A stretch of DNA of 57,141 bases, from the NCBI GenBank assembly GCA_944381435.1, contig CALWLD010000014.1:1-57141 (forward strand), given 5' to 3'. Shown in pieces: positions 9,971 to 18,617 of this stretch. Within the stretch, counting starts at the first letter, position 1. Each line of letters starts with the position of its first letter. The translations under genes and the position numbers were made by a program. The notes beneath the pieces are model-generated. The model was not told where the DNA came from, did not search any database, and saw only the letters and a list, made by a program, of their open reading frames with translations. This DNA is from an uncultured Clostridia bacterium. GTDB lineage: Bacteria; Bacillota; Clostridia; Lachnospirales; CAG-274.

Positions 9971-11791
9971 TTATCTTCCACAACTCTTGCCCATATATTC
10001 AAGCTTATACTCTGGTATTGTAAAGTTTATATGTAACCTTTTTGCTCCAGCCATAAACAAGGCGTGTCCTCGTTTTTTAGCTAGTAGTAAATCTTGCTCT
10101 GCTTCTGTTAAATCATATAGTTTAGTTGTTTCTTTTAAGTTTTGTCCATCTGTTCCCATAATTATTTTATAGGTCGGTATATCCAAAAGTGCTTGTCCAT
10201 ATTGTTTTATGTTATCACTTAAAAAATCTACTACACTATGTGATATTACTGCCAAACTTCCCTCATACTTTCTAACTCTTTTCATCATATTTCTTAAATA
10301 TACAAGTGATTGAGGTACTTTTTCATCTATCATTAAATAGGTCTCATCACATATTAACATTATTTTTTCATTTCTATTTTTACATATCTTTTCCCAGCAA
10401 TAAGTAAGTATATTAAAATACTGTGTCCTTTTCACACTATCTGATGTACCTTGTAAGCCGTTTGTATCAAAACATATAAAGTTAGAATTATCTTCAACTG
10501 TTGTATGTCCGTTCCATATAAAACTATCACTACCATTAGCTATATCTGATAATAAAATAGATATTTCTAATAGTACATTATTTTTGCTTATTTTTAATTC
10601 TTCTACTATTAGATTATATAAGTCTTTAAATGTAGGAAAGTCTTCTGCATTTAGCCTTGATACATCTGTATCCCAATCTATACCAAAATTTTTATATAAC
10701 TTAACCAACATATTTTTTAAAATAGCCATTTGCATATCTGTTAAAGAGCTATTATATAAACTAAAAAATATTTCTAAATTTTTTATATGTAATGCTAAAT
10801 CGTTTATACCATTATCTTCTTTAAATAGCTTGTCCGTTTCCTCTTCGTCATCTCTAGGAAGTGGTCTTATTTGCAACGGATTTATTTTTCCTTTTGTGCC
10901 ACCAACTGCATTTATAAGGTTTCCACCTAAATTTTTACACAAGTCTTTGTACTCCGCCTCTGGGTCAATACAAATTATTTTAGTATTATTCATATATTCA
11001 CTAATTATTATATGTTTTATAACTGTAGATTTTCCAACACCACTATTCCCCATTATTACAATGTTTGAGTTTGTCCTATCACTTTCTCTTTTCCATATAT
11101 CTGTTATAATAAGCCCACCATTACTATCTGCCCCTAAATAATAACCTGCACCATCATTAAAGCTACTTCTAGCAAAAGGAAAGCCCCCTACAAATGTTGA
11201 TATAGGTACGATTTTTTGTAGTATATTTTCTATTTTTTCTTTATTAGTAAATGTTGGATATATATGTTTAAAAAGTTCTTTTTGTAAATTTGGTATAGCT
11301 CTCATCTTACATTTTAATACACTTATTATACTTTCGGAACGTCTACAAACTCTTTTAAAATCTTGTTCATCTCTAGACATTGTAGCAACACAAACAGTCA
11401 TAAGTGCAACAGTTTCATTTTCTCTATCTATTTGTGTAATAATTTTTTCCCCATCCTCTGCCGATTTTTCTGCCCTTTGTCTAGTCAAAGCATCTTTTGA
11501 AGCTTCTGCTAAACTTCTATCATATGTAATATTTCTTGATATAGCTGTTATTAAATTTGTGTTATCGACAGGCTTTATACCTATGGTTACAACTGTGTTA
11601 GGTATGTTTGTTATTTTAGATAACCATTCACTTTTTACTTTATTAGGATACTTTATAATACCATAAATTCTAGTAAAACTTTCTCCTATATGTAATGTAT
11701 TTTTATTAAATCTTAAGCCAACAGGTGTTAGTATATCAAGCATTGGGTTAGTTTGTTTTTTCTTATTTTTAATATTTACTTTTTTACGCAT
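9971..11791 (-). CDS. Conjugative transfer ATPase, VirB4/TraE family
   Basis: The 606-aa motor ATPase of a Gram-positive type IV secretion system. Walker A GNSGVGKST lies at residues 248-256, with IICIDPEAEY just after (about 273-282). The Walker B-like strand IMLICDE is near 480, and a conserved RNMMKRVRKYEG block follows. It energises assembly and DNA transfer at the cytoplasmic face of the membrane (family knowledge). Start ATG at 11791 has a GGAG site that overlaps the end of the upstream membrane-protein gene, as expected in a transfer operon. The frame is intact, but because the upstream partner carries a premature stop the transfer apparatus is probably non-functional. Confidence 0.9.
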   Translation of the reverse strand: MRKKVNIKNKKKQTNPMLDILTPVGLRFNKNTLHIGESFTRIYGIIKYPNKVKSEWLSKITNIPNTVVTIGIKPVDNTNLITAISRNITYDRSLAEASKDALTRQRAEKSAEDGEKIITQIDRENETVALMTVCVATMSRDEQDFKRVCRRSESIISVLKCKMRAIPNLQKELFKHIYPTFTNKEKIENILQKIVPISTFVGGFPFARSSFNDGAGYYLGADSNGGLIITDIWKRESDRTNSNIVIMGNSGVGKSTVIKHIIISEYMNNTKIICIDPEAEYKDLCKNLGGNLINAVGGTKGKINPLQIRPLPRDDEEETDKLFKEDNGINDLALHIKNLEIFFSLYNSSLTDMQMAILKNMLVKLYKNFGIDWDTDVSRLNAEDFPTFKDLYNLIVEELKISKNNVLLEISILLSDIANGSDSFIWNGHTTVEDNSNFICFDTNGLQGTSDSVKRTQYFNILTYCWEKICKNRNEKIMLICDETYLMIDEKVPQSLVYLRNMMKRVRKYEGSLAVISHSVVDFLSDNIKQYGQALLDIPTYKIIMGTDGQNLKETTKLYDLTEAEQDLLLAKKRGHALFMAGAKRLHINFTIPEYKLEYMGKSCGR

Positions 11792-11801
11792 ATTTTTCTC
11801 C

Positions 11802-12485
11802 TTAATCTTGTATTATTGGTATATCTTTTGTAAAATCACTATCTTCTAAATGTGCATAATAAGGGTTATTTATTAAGTTAATAAATCTCATTATTTCTCT
11901 TTGATTTAATATTTCACAACCTATATTGTTTATAGTAAATTTTTCTGTAAGTAACATAGCTTTTCTGTTTATTTCTTTTTCAATACCTTCTTGATATTTT
12001 TCCCATATAACTAAATAAAATTATCGTTCTACTATATCTCCACTTAATGCAAAATTGTTCATTTCAATAATCTCTTTCTTTAATAATTCTTTTTGGTTAT
12101 CATTTGAAAACTTTATCATTTCTTGCATATTTGATATGATAGGACTTATATCAACAGGTCTTGATACTGCTATAAATTTAAAAGGGTATTGTATTTCGGA
12201 TAACTCTGCCGTTAAAGATTTCATCAATGCCTCCTTTTCGCTTTTGCTATATAAATCTATGCTTATGCTATCTATTCTTAAATACATCATTACATTGCCT
12301 TCATTAGTATATAAATACTTATCATTTATATTTTTTATATTTATAAAGTGCTGAGCCGTTTCCTTATCAAAATCTTGTTCATCTTTATATTTTTTATTTG
12401 TAGAATTATTTATATAAAGTATTAAAATACTTCCACCTATAATTACACTTATTAATATTATTATTGGTATTATTAATGTTTCCAT
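11802..12485 (-). pseudogene. Conjugative transfer membrane protein with premature TAA
   Basis: The gene encodes one N-terminal membrane segment (residues about 4-26) and then a soluble domain (YTNEGNVMMYLRID, FKFIAVSRPVDIS). It resembles the small PrgI/TraC-like protein that precedes virB4 in many conjugative elements. After codon 154 (GDIVER) there is a TAA at 12021-12023. The same frame then stays open as FYLVIWEKYQEGIEKEIN and on to a stop at 11802-11804, just before the virB4 ribosome binding site. A single change, most simply CAA to TAA (Gln to stop), explains this. The full product would be about 227 aa. A degenerate second copy of its 5' end lies at 13146-13412. Confidence 0.75.
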
Positions 12486-12505
12486 TTTTCCCTCCTTAAA
12501 ATATA

Positions 12506-12533
12506 AAAAAGTAGATTAAAATTAATCTACTTT
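12506..12533 (-). terminator. Rho-independent terminator of XRE gene
   Basis: A perfect stem (AAAGTAGATTAA paired with TTAATCTACTTT) is followed on the minus strand by a run of six T. It lies just downstream of the XRE gene ending at 12552 and just upstream of the transfer gene starting at 12485. The transfer gene therefore probably loses any read-through from the upstream genes and needs its own promoter. Confidence 0.8.
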
Positions 12534-12551
12534 AAATAATTAATTATACTA

Positions 12552-13001
12552 TTATTTTCTATTTTTCCAAACAATAGATAATATATCTTTTAAAACTAAA
12601 AATGAATCTAAATCATTATATTTATAATCTTTTTTTAGTTTAAATAACATTTCATTTAGTTTAATAACATATTCTTCAATATCTACTTCTTTTCTATATT
12701 TTTTTAATACAGGATATTTCTTACTCCATACATTTGTCCAATCTATTTTATTATTAACTTCTTCATTAAAATTTTCAATACATTTTTGTATTTCACTTAA
12801 TTCAATATCAAATTTAACTAATTCATCTAAAGATAATTTATATAAAACTGCTAATTTTTTTGTTTGTAATATATCTGGAACACTTTCGTCTGTTTCCCAT
12901 TTTGAAATAGTTTGTCTAGTTACACCTAATTTTTCAGCAATTTCTTCTTGCGAAAAACCACTTTTCTTCCTTGCATTAAATAAGTTCCTACCTAAATTCA
13001 T
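12552..13001 (-). CDS. XRE-family transcriptional regulator
   Basis: A 149-aa regulator. The N-terminal HTH_3 domain (residues about 5-60) reads SGFSQEEIAEKLGVTRQTIS then KWETDESVPD, a textbook Cro/CI helix-turn-helix. The C-terminal 80 residues are Lys/Glu-rich with no named domain. ATG at 13001 follows a GGAG site. It has its own terminator and sits between two copies of the 5' end of the same transfer gene, so it looks like an inserted cargo gene rather than part of the transfer operon. Confidence 0.85.
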   Translation of the reverse strand: MNLGRNLFNARKKSGFSQEEIAEKLGVTRQTISKWETDESVPDILQTKKLAVLYKLSLDELVKFDIELSEIQKCIENFNEEVNNKIDWTNVWSKKYPVLKKYRKEVDIEEYVIKLNEMLFKLKKDYKYNDLDSFLVLKDILSIVWKNRK

Positions 13002-13145
13002 AACCTTAATTTTCCTCCATATAATTTAATTAGTAAATCTTACATTAATATTATATTATAACAGTTAATAAAAACAAAAAAATATACATTACAATTTAGC
13101 AAATTATTTTGACGTTCTATCATTATATTGCTTATATAAGCAGTA

Positions 13146-13412
13146 TTTAAACCACTATAAATTTAAAGCGATATTGTATTCCTGATAGCTATCCCATTGA
13201 ATACTTCATCAATACTTACTTTTAATTTTTATTATATAACTCTATACTTAAATATATCATTATATGGTATGAATTTGTATATAGATACTTTTCATTTATA
13301 TTTTTTATTTGCAGAATTATTTATATAAAGTATTAAAATACTTCCACCTATAATTACACTTATTAATATTATTATTGGTACTATTAAAGTTTCCATTTTT
13401 ACCTCCTTAAAA
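13146..13412 (-). repeat. Degenerate duplicate of the transfer-gene 5' end
   Basis: Positions 13304-13412 are nearly identical to 12389-12499: ribosome binding site, ATG, and the membrane-segment codons for METLIVPIIILISVIIGG. Positions 13146-13300 match 12166-12350 more weakly, with deletions and stops. This is a gene fragment, not an expressed gene. Its presence upstream of the XRE gene shows that the XRE module entered between two copies of this gene end. Confidence 0.75.
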
Positions 13413-13488
13413 TATATATTAAAATTTTCTACATTTTATTTACTTTTTACATCGTATATTTAATTTTTATAAAACAATCTTAAACAAC

Positions 13489-13518
13489 AAAAAAGAATAC
13501 CCATAAAAAGAGTATTCT
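13489..13518 (-). terminator. Terminator of MFS gene
   Basis: Stem AGAATAC / GTATTCT is followed on the minus strand by TTTTTT, 45-75 nt downstream of the MFS stop codon. It separates the MFS cargo gene from the transfer-gene fragment. Confidence 0.7.
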
Positions 13519-13563
13519 AATATTTATAATAATAAAAAACTTATAATTTTATAAAAATTTATT

Positions 13564-14745
13564 TTATTCAATATTATCAAGTTTATTCATTAAAAATATA
13601 ATTAACATAGAACAAAGAAAAACTATTATACCTAAAAAAATTAAATATTTCGTGTTTTCCAAAAATATCCCCACTAACATAAATGTTAAAGAACTAGATA
13701 AAGCATTTATAGAACTTAATGCCGATACCATTGCAGATTTTTTATCTTTAGGAAAATAACTATATTGAATCGTATTAAAGCTAATTATATTAATTATAAA
13801 GAATAATTCAAATAAAGTTATCCCTATAAAAAATATAGGTAAGTTATTAGAAAATGATATAAGTAAAATAGAAGACATTCCTACTATTATATTACATATG
13901 TATATATTCTTTATTCTAAATTTATTTAATAAAAATTTACTATATATATTACTGCCTAAAAGTATTATAAAATTAAATATGAAATATAAGTAAGGGAGAA
14001 AATTTTCACTGAATTTAAACTGATTTATAAATTTATATGGATATATAAGTAAAAATGATGTTAAAAAAATACTTGATAAAAATTTTATAATTGCCAATTT
14101 TCTTATCTGAGTATTTTTAAATATAGTTTTAAAATTGTCAATGATTGATTTTGCCAAATTTGAATTTGTTCCTTTATTTTCTTCATTTTTTCTCCATATG
14201 ATAATAAATATACCTAAAAGTATTAATATTACTCCAGAAAACAGAATAATATTAAATTCAATAAAACTTACTAAAACTAGTAAAATACCATTTAGAAAAA
14301 ATTTAACAAAGTTTTCATAAACCGAAATATCAGCCATTGCTTTTCCCCATAAATTTATAGCATTTCTTTCTAAAAGATAAGTATGTAACCAAGATGATAG
14401 ACTCCCACTATCTAAGGCAGCTCCCAAGTTGAATATTATTATAGCTATTAAAAAAGAATTAAATGTTTTAGAAATGGAAAACATGCATAAACCTATGCCC
14501 CAAATTAAAACTCCTATTCCTACACTCTTTTTTCTTCCTATTCTATCAGAAATATTACCAGATGGAAAATCAAATATTAAAATAGTTAAAGAAGCTACTG
14601 ACATTAACATAGAAATATTAATTTGACTTAAACCATTTGAAACAAAAATTTTGTAATAAAACATACCATAAATAAAATCTATAGAAGTTATTATCCCAAA
14701 AATTATCGCAACAATCTTTGTTGTATTTTTAATATCATCTTTCAT
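13564..14745 (-). CDS. Major facilitator superfamily transporter
   Basis: A 393-aa integral membrane protein with about 11-12 hydrophobic segments. The first cytoplasmic loop has the MFS signature SDRIGRKKS (about residues 65-73), preceded by DFPSGN. Substrate cannot be told; the fold suits a drug or small-metabolite exporter. It is a single-gene cargo unit with its own terminator, lying between an adhesin-end remnant (15058-15187) and the duplicated transfer-gene end. ATG at 14745 has a GGAG-like site. Confidence 0.8.
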   Translation of the reverse strand: MKDDIKNTTKIVAIIFGIITSIDFIYGMFYYKIFVSNGLSQINISMLMSVASLTILIFDFPSGNISDRIGRKKSVGIGVLIWGIGLCMFSISKTFNSFLIAIIIFNLGAALDSGSLSSWLHTYLLERNAINLWGKAMADISVYENFVKFFLNGILLVLVSFIEFNIILFSGVILILLGIFIIIWRKNEENKGTNSNLAKSIIDNFKTIFKNTQIRKLAIIKFLSSIFLTSFLLIYPYKFINQFKFSENFLPYLYFIFNFIILLGSNIYSKFLLNKFRIKNIYICNIIVGMSSILLISFSNNLPIFFIGITLFELFFIINIISFNTIQYSYFPKDKKSAMVSALSSINALSSSLTFMLVGIFLENTKYLIFLGIIVFLCSMLIIFLMNKLDNIE

Positions 14746-15057
14746 AATTTATTTGCTCCTTTCAAAAATCTTATTTATCTTCCATAAGTATATTATCAAA
14801 TAAATATGATTTAAAAAATGAGTATGGTATATTATATTAAATTTTCATATAATTTCTATTAACTTTATATTCTAATAAATTATAATTTTTATTCGTTAAC
14901 CTAAATACTTATAAATTTCATATAAATAATATAAAACAAAAAAATAATAACAACAATATAGCTATACTCATATATATTTAATAATATTGTTAATATAATA
15001 TCTTCTTGTTTTTGTTTTGTCAATAATTATATATAAATTATAGAAAAGAGAAATATG
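14746..15057. other. Intergenic stretch without recognisable gene
   Basis: About 310 nt, extremely AT-rich. It must hold the MFS promoter (minus strand) but no convincing -35/-10 pair stands out. It ends at the adhesin-end remnant that starts at 15058. I see no RNA gene or repeat here. Confidence 0.5.
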
Positions 15058-15187
15058 CTAGTACCTAGTTTTAGGTAACTTCCCATTAAATCTGCTATTG
15101 TACTTATTGCAGTTGTTGTAAACTTATCTTCATATTTTACTGTTTGCATATTATATTTACTCAAATAATGAGTATATTTGTAAATTG
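15058..15187 (-). repeat. Adhesin 3'-end remnant, copy 3 (most diverged)
   Basis: The minus-strand sequence matches the last 43 codons and stop of the large adhesin (20362-20493), starting at the same codon (CAA TTT AC) as copy 2. It can be read as QFTNIL, MQTVKYEDKFTTT and so on, but carries small indels and is about 130 nt rather than 132. It is more diverged than copy 2, so it is probably older. It marks the border between the MFS unit and the WYL/macro unit. Confidence 0.8.
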
Positions 15188-15250
15188 TTTTAGATAATTT
15201 AAAAATATAACATTATAAACAAATATGAATACTATCTGATAATAGTGTTT

Positions 15251-15922
15251 TTATAATGATTTAATATATTTTACTATATAATTAACATAATCTAATTTTT
15301 TCATCATTTGAGGGTGATTTACTTTTATACAATTAATTTTATTATTTTCAATTATTCCATTAAATTTTAAACTCTTCATTTTCTTTTTGCCAATATCTAC
15401 TTCTTCAGGGTCTATATTTTCTATGCTATCAAAAACACTTTTTACTTGTTCATCATAGCTAGTGCCAGTATAAAATACAATAACTTTAGGTTTTAAAATT
15501 TTAATTTCTTCTTTTAAAATATGTAAACAATTTTCTTTCATACATTTTTTACTTTTATCAACTGTTGGAGAATTATTACATTTAACCATATTAGTAAATG
15601 CTATCTTTTACCAACCGTCTTTTTCATAAATCTTTTCAATAATATCTCTTGTATAACTCCAATAAGCCCAACTACCTTTATATAAACCATTCGCACTATC
15701 TGTTACATCTAAAAAATTATTATATTCTATTTCTAGTTCACCTCTTGCTACTTTACCTATAAATAAAATTTTATGTTTGCTATTATGATAATTATCTCCA
15801 ACTTGCCAAATAGAAATAGGTTTTGATAATTCATTATTAAACTTACAATTTTTACATATTTCACTTTTACCTATATTTAATTTATCATACAAATCAAATA
15901 TTTCTTTTTCGTGTTTATTCAT
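15251..15922 (-). pseudogene. Uracil-DNA-glycosylase-like protein with in-frame TAA
   Basis: The frame is continuous apart from a TAA at 15608-15610. The upstream 104 codons include ILFIGKVARGE and end in YEKDGW; the downstream part continues as KIAFTNMVKCNNSPT, KCMKENCLHIL, then LKPKVIVFYTG and a final VNHPQ. This pattern (FIGKxxRG..., NxVKCnNSP, KPKxIVfyG, HP) resembles the UDG-like superfamily of small Rossmann-type proteins. The whole product would be about 223 aa. ATG at 15922 abuts the macro-domain gene, so it is the third gene of a WYL-macro-UDG-like operon. The stop is probably a recent substitution; an ATG shortly after it (15589) could restart a C-terminal piece. Confidence 0.6.
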
Positions 15923-16474
15923 TTATAACTCCTCCAATTTTATTTTTATTACTTCATTATACATTTCAAACTGCTCTTTATTAGAACAAACAAAAAATAT
16001 TTTTTGTAAATTTCTTAAACTACTATAATTTTCTTTCAAATAGTTTAATACATTTTTTACAGCAATATTACTACCTATTTCCAAAGGACATTTATAAATG
16101 CCCATACCAATACAAGGTATAGTAAGTGTAGAAAACTTATTTTCTTCAGTAATTTTGATAATATTAACATAACAATTTGACAATTTTTCTTCCCTATCAT
16201 CTTCTTCTAAAAACCACTTTGGAGCAACTGTATGTATAATTTTTTTACAAGGTAAATTATGCCCACTTGTTAAAATAGCTTTACCCGTTTCTAATGGTGC
16301 ATATTTTAAACACTCTTGTTCTAGGTTTATAATACCTGCTTTTTTATATATAGCCCCACATAACCCAGAACCTTTTAAAAGAGAAGTATTTGCAGAGTTT
16401 ACTATTACATCTACTTCCATTGTTGTAATATCTTCTATCACAACATAAATTTGTACCTCTTTAAAATAATACAT
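15923..16474 (-). CDS. Macro-domain ADP-ribose-binding protein
   Basis: A 183-aa single-domain macro protein. Diagnostic segments are VDVIVNSANTSLLKGSGLCG (residues about 26-45, adenine and phosphate loop), AIYKKAG, GKAILTSGHNL, KKIIHTVAP, and IPCIGMGIYKCP (second phosphate loop). Macro domains bind or hydrolyse ADP-ribose, O-acetyl-ADP-ribose or ADP-ribosylated protein or DNA (family knowledge). The usual G-[VI]-DGAI is GLCGAI here, with Cys in place of Asp, so substrate preference may differ. It starts 2 nt after the WYL regulator's stop and is followed at once by the UDG-like gene. I infer a stress or defence role tied to ADP-ribosylation. Confidence 0.85.
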   Translation of the reverse strand: MYYFKEVQIYVVIEDITTMEVDVIVNSANTSLLKGSGLCGAIYKKAGIINLEQECLKYAPLETGKAILTSGHNLPCKKIIHTVAPKWFLEEDDREEKLSNCYVNIIKITEENKFSTLTIPCIGMGIYKCPLEIGSNIAVKNVLNYLKENYSSLRNLQKIFFVCSNKEQFEMYNEVIKIKLEEL

Positions 16475-16476
16475 TT

Positions 16477-17424
16477 TTACACCTCATAAAGTTTGCTTAT
16501 ATTTTTAATTTCTTCTTTCATTTTTTCTACTAATTCTTTAGGTTCTAAAATTTTAACTACTGCTCCTTGAGATAACAAAAAGCTTATTATACCCTTATCA
16601 TAAAATGTTGTTTCAAATATAAACTTATTATCTATTTTTTTCATAGTTGCATTAGGCAATTTATCTAATATAGCTTGTGGACTTACACCTGTATATTCAA
16701 ATTTTACCATTTTTAAATCACCATAATTCATAAGGTTTAATTTATTTTTAAGCTCCCCTTCATCTAAAATTTGATATTCATTTAATTCAAATTTTGTTTT
16801 ATGATAATATATTTCTGTTATTCTGTCTACCCTATAATACAACAATTTGGAGTTTTCGTCATCAAATCTATATGCTAATAAATAAAAATAATATTCACTA
16901 AAGACTATTCCAACAGGATTTAACCTTCTTTTAACTTGCTCATCATTAACTTTATAATAAGTTATTGTTATTTGTCTTTTATCATCTATACATTTAGCTA
17001 TGTTCCAAAGTTCATTTATTAAATCTAAATTTTTCTTTTTTACATCTTTATAGCTAAATAATTCATTTTGTATAAGCTTATTTATTAAAATCTTATCTTT
17101 TTCACAAAGTATATTTTGTAATTTGATTATAATATTAGTAATATCCTTTTTATCAATAGCACGAGTACATATTAATATTTTTATTATAGCAAAAACTTCT
17201 TCTGGTGAAAGCAAATTAATATTTGTTAATGTATATGTTTTAGTAGTGTTGTTAAAATATAGCTTTATGTTAAAATTATTATTTTGTAATAAAAACTTTT
17301 TAATCTCTGCTATATCTCTACTTATTGTTTTTGTAGATAAACTATACTCTTTTGATAATGACTTAATAGAAATTTCTTCCCCTATAATTAGTCTAAAAAA
17401 TATATCTAATAATCTGGATTTCAA
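16477..17424 (-). CDS. WYL-domain transcriptional regulator (YafY-like)
   Basis: A 315-aa regulator. It has an N-terminal HTH (about residues 5-45: SIKSLSKEYSLSTKTISRDI) and a central WYL domain (about 150-220: ITITYYKVNDEQVKRRLNPV, then FYLLAYRFDD). The C-terminal WCX-like region ends in LSQGAVVKILEP. WYL proteins sense ligands such as nucleotides or nucleic acid and often control phage-defence operons (family knowledge). It is the first gene of an operon with the macro and UDG-like genes. Its promoter contains a perfect 16-bp palindrome overlapping the -35 region, consistent with autorepression. Confidence 0.88.
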   Translation of the reverse strand: MKSRLLDIFFRLIIGEEISIKSLSKEYSLSTKTISRDIAEIKKFLLQNNNFNIKLYFNNTTKTYTLTNINLLSPEEVFAIIKILICTRAIDKKDITNIIIKLQNILCEKDKILINKLIQNELFSYKDVKKKNLDLINELWNIAKCIDDKRQITITYYKVNDEQVKRRLNPVGIVFSEYYFYLLAYRFDDENSKLLYYRVDRITEIYYHKTKFELNEYQILDEGELKNKLNLMNYGDLKMVKFEYTGVSPQAILDKLPNATMKKIDNKFIFETTFYDKGIISFLLSQGAVVKILEPKELVEKMKEEIKNISKLYEV

Positions 17425-17442
17425 GATATTCCTCCTTACAAT

Positions 17443-17479
17443 ATAATTATACTATACATATGTAGACATATATATGTCT
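17443..17479 (-). promoter_or_regulatory. WYL operon promoter with 16-bp palindromic operator
   Basis: On the minus strand a TATAAT (17443-17448) lies about 20 nt upstream of the WYL ATG, with a GGAGG site between them. The perfect palindrome AGACATATATATGTCT covers 17464-17479, where the -35 element would sit; the -35 itself is weak. This layout suits a repressor or activator site for the WYL protein. Assignment of the binder is inference. Confidence 0.6.
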
Positions 17480-17506
17480 TTATCATATCACAAATTTATA
17501 TATTGT

Positions 17507-17546
17507 AAAGGACAACCTATAATTTTAATATTATAAGTTGTCCTTT
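17507..17546. terminator. Hairpin upstream of WYL operon
   Basis: A strong stem (AAAGGACAAC with GTTGTCCTTT plus further A/T pairs) lies between adhesin-end copy 2 and the WYL promoter. It is positioned as the terminator that once followed the adhesin stop codon on the minus strand, insulating the WYL operon. Confidence 0.6.
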
Positions 17547-17562
17547 ATTGTAATATAATTTT

Positions 17563-17694
17563 CTAATAGCCTGTTTTAGGTAATTTACCATTAAACGTTG
17601 GAGTAGTGCTTATTATTGTTGTTATAAATTTATCTTCGTGTTTTACTGTTTGCATATCGTAACTACCACTAATGGTAAGTATATTAGTAAATTG
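17563..17694 (-). repeat. Adhesin 3'-end remnant, copy 2
   Basis: 132 nt encode QFTNILTISGSYDMQTVKHE and continue to KLPKTGY and TAG. This matches, with few changes, the last 43 residues of the adhesin at 20362. The frame is open but has no start codon or upstream domain. Its left border is at the same codon as in copy 3, although the flanking DNA differs. It separates the WYL/macro unit from the alpha-galactosidase unit. Confidence 0.9.
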
Positions 17695-17749
17695 TTTAAT
17701 AATTCTTTTTTACTGTAATTAAATATTTCCATCTTTCTTTAAATACAAA

Positions 17750-17773
17750 AAATAGGATATTTGTATCCTATTT
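17750..17773 (-). terminator. Terminator of alpha-galactosidase/AraC operon
   Basis: A perfect 10-bp stem AAATAGGATA / TATCCTATTT with a 4-nt loop, followed on the minus strand by a T-rich run (TTTTTTGT). It lies just after the AraC-family gene's stop. Confidence 0.85.
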
Positions 17774-17782
17774 CTATTTTGT

Positions 17783-18604
17783 TTACATATATATTTTTTT
17801 ATATTCTAAAGGTGTTAAATTTCGAGCTTTTTTAAATGCCTTTGAAAAGGAACTATAATCTTTATAACCACATAAATTAGATATTTCATATATTGTAAAG
17901 TTATTTTCTCTTATAAACTGTTCAGCTTTTGATATTCTATATTCTAATAAAAAATCTTTAGGAGAAATTCCTATATGTTTTTTAAATATTTTTGAAAAAT
18001 AGCTTCTACTTAAACATAAATAATCTGAAATTTCTAAAATTCCAATATTTTTATAATAATTGTAAGATATAAAACTTATTGCTTTTTGTATATAAATATT
18101 ATCTTTTGTATACAAATTATTATCTATTTTAATTTGTTCAGTTATTAATGATAATATTATATATAATAACCCTTGTAATTTCAAATTATTTGCATAAGTA
18201 TAATTATTACAATTTATCATTTCAAAAATATACTCTTTTATTTTTGTAATATCATCTAGCTTTATAATATTTATATCTTTGCTAATCCCACATTTATTTA
18301 GACAATCTTCTACATCTTTACCATCAATAGCAAACCATAAGTATTCCCAAGGATTATCTTTATCTGCTTCATATAAAACTAAATCACTCGGTTTTATATA
18401 AAATAAATCATTTTTTTCTAATATATACTCTTTTCCATTACAAATAAATTTACCTTTACCATTTATAATTATATGTATAATATAAGTAGAATGAATTAAT
18501 TTACCAAAAGAAAATTCTGATTTACATTTTTGATGTCCACAAAAAATTAATTTTAAATCAAGAGGTAAAAATTTATTTAACTGTAAAATATTTTCTTTAC
18601 ACAT
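17783..18604 (-). CDS. AraC-family transcriptional regulator
   Basis: A 273-aa regulator. It has an N-terminal cupin-like sensing domain (about residues 15-110; HSTYIIHIIINGKGKF, KNDLFYIKP) and two C-terminal AraC helix-turn-helix motifs (about 170-272). The latter include the segment LCLSRSYFSKIFKKHIG and the second-HTH signature YEISNLCGYKDYSSFSKAFK. Such regulators usually activate a neighbouring sugar-use gene in response to its substrate. It starts 13 nt after the alpha-galactosidase stop, in the same operon, so it very likely controls that gene and perhaps itself. Confidence 0.9.
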   Translation of the reverse strand: MCKENILQLNKFLPLDLKLIFCGHQKCKSEFSFGKLIHSTYIIHIIINGKGKFICNGKEYILEKNDLFYIKPSDLVLYEADKDNPWEYLWFAIDGKDVEDCLNKCGISKDINIIKLDDITKIKEYIFEMINCNNYTYANNLKLQGLLYIILSLITEQIKIDNNLYTKDNIYIQKAISFISYNYYKNIGILEISDYLCLSRSYFSKIFKKHIGISPKDFLLEYRISKAEQFIRENNFTIYEISNLCGYKDYSSFSKAFKKARNLTPLEYKKIYM

Positions 18605-18617
18605 ATAACACCTATTA

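Noticed and set aside
9971..11141. Plus-strand open frames opposite virB4, rsgA, tex, phoA and the adhesin
   Set aside because: They are hydrophobic antisense shadows of well-identified minus-strand genes, without ribosome sites.
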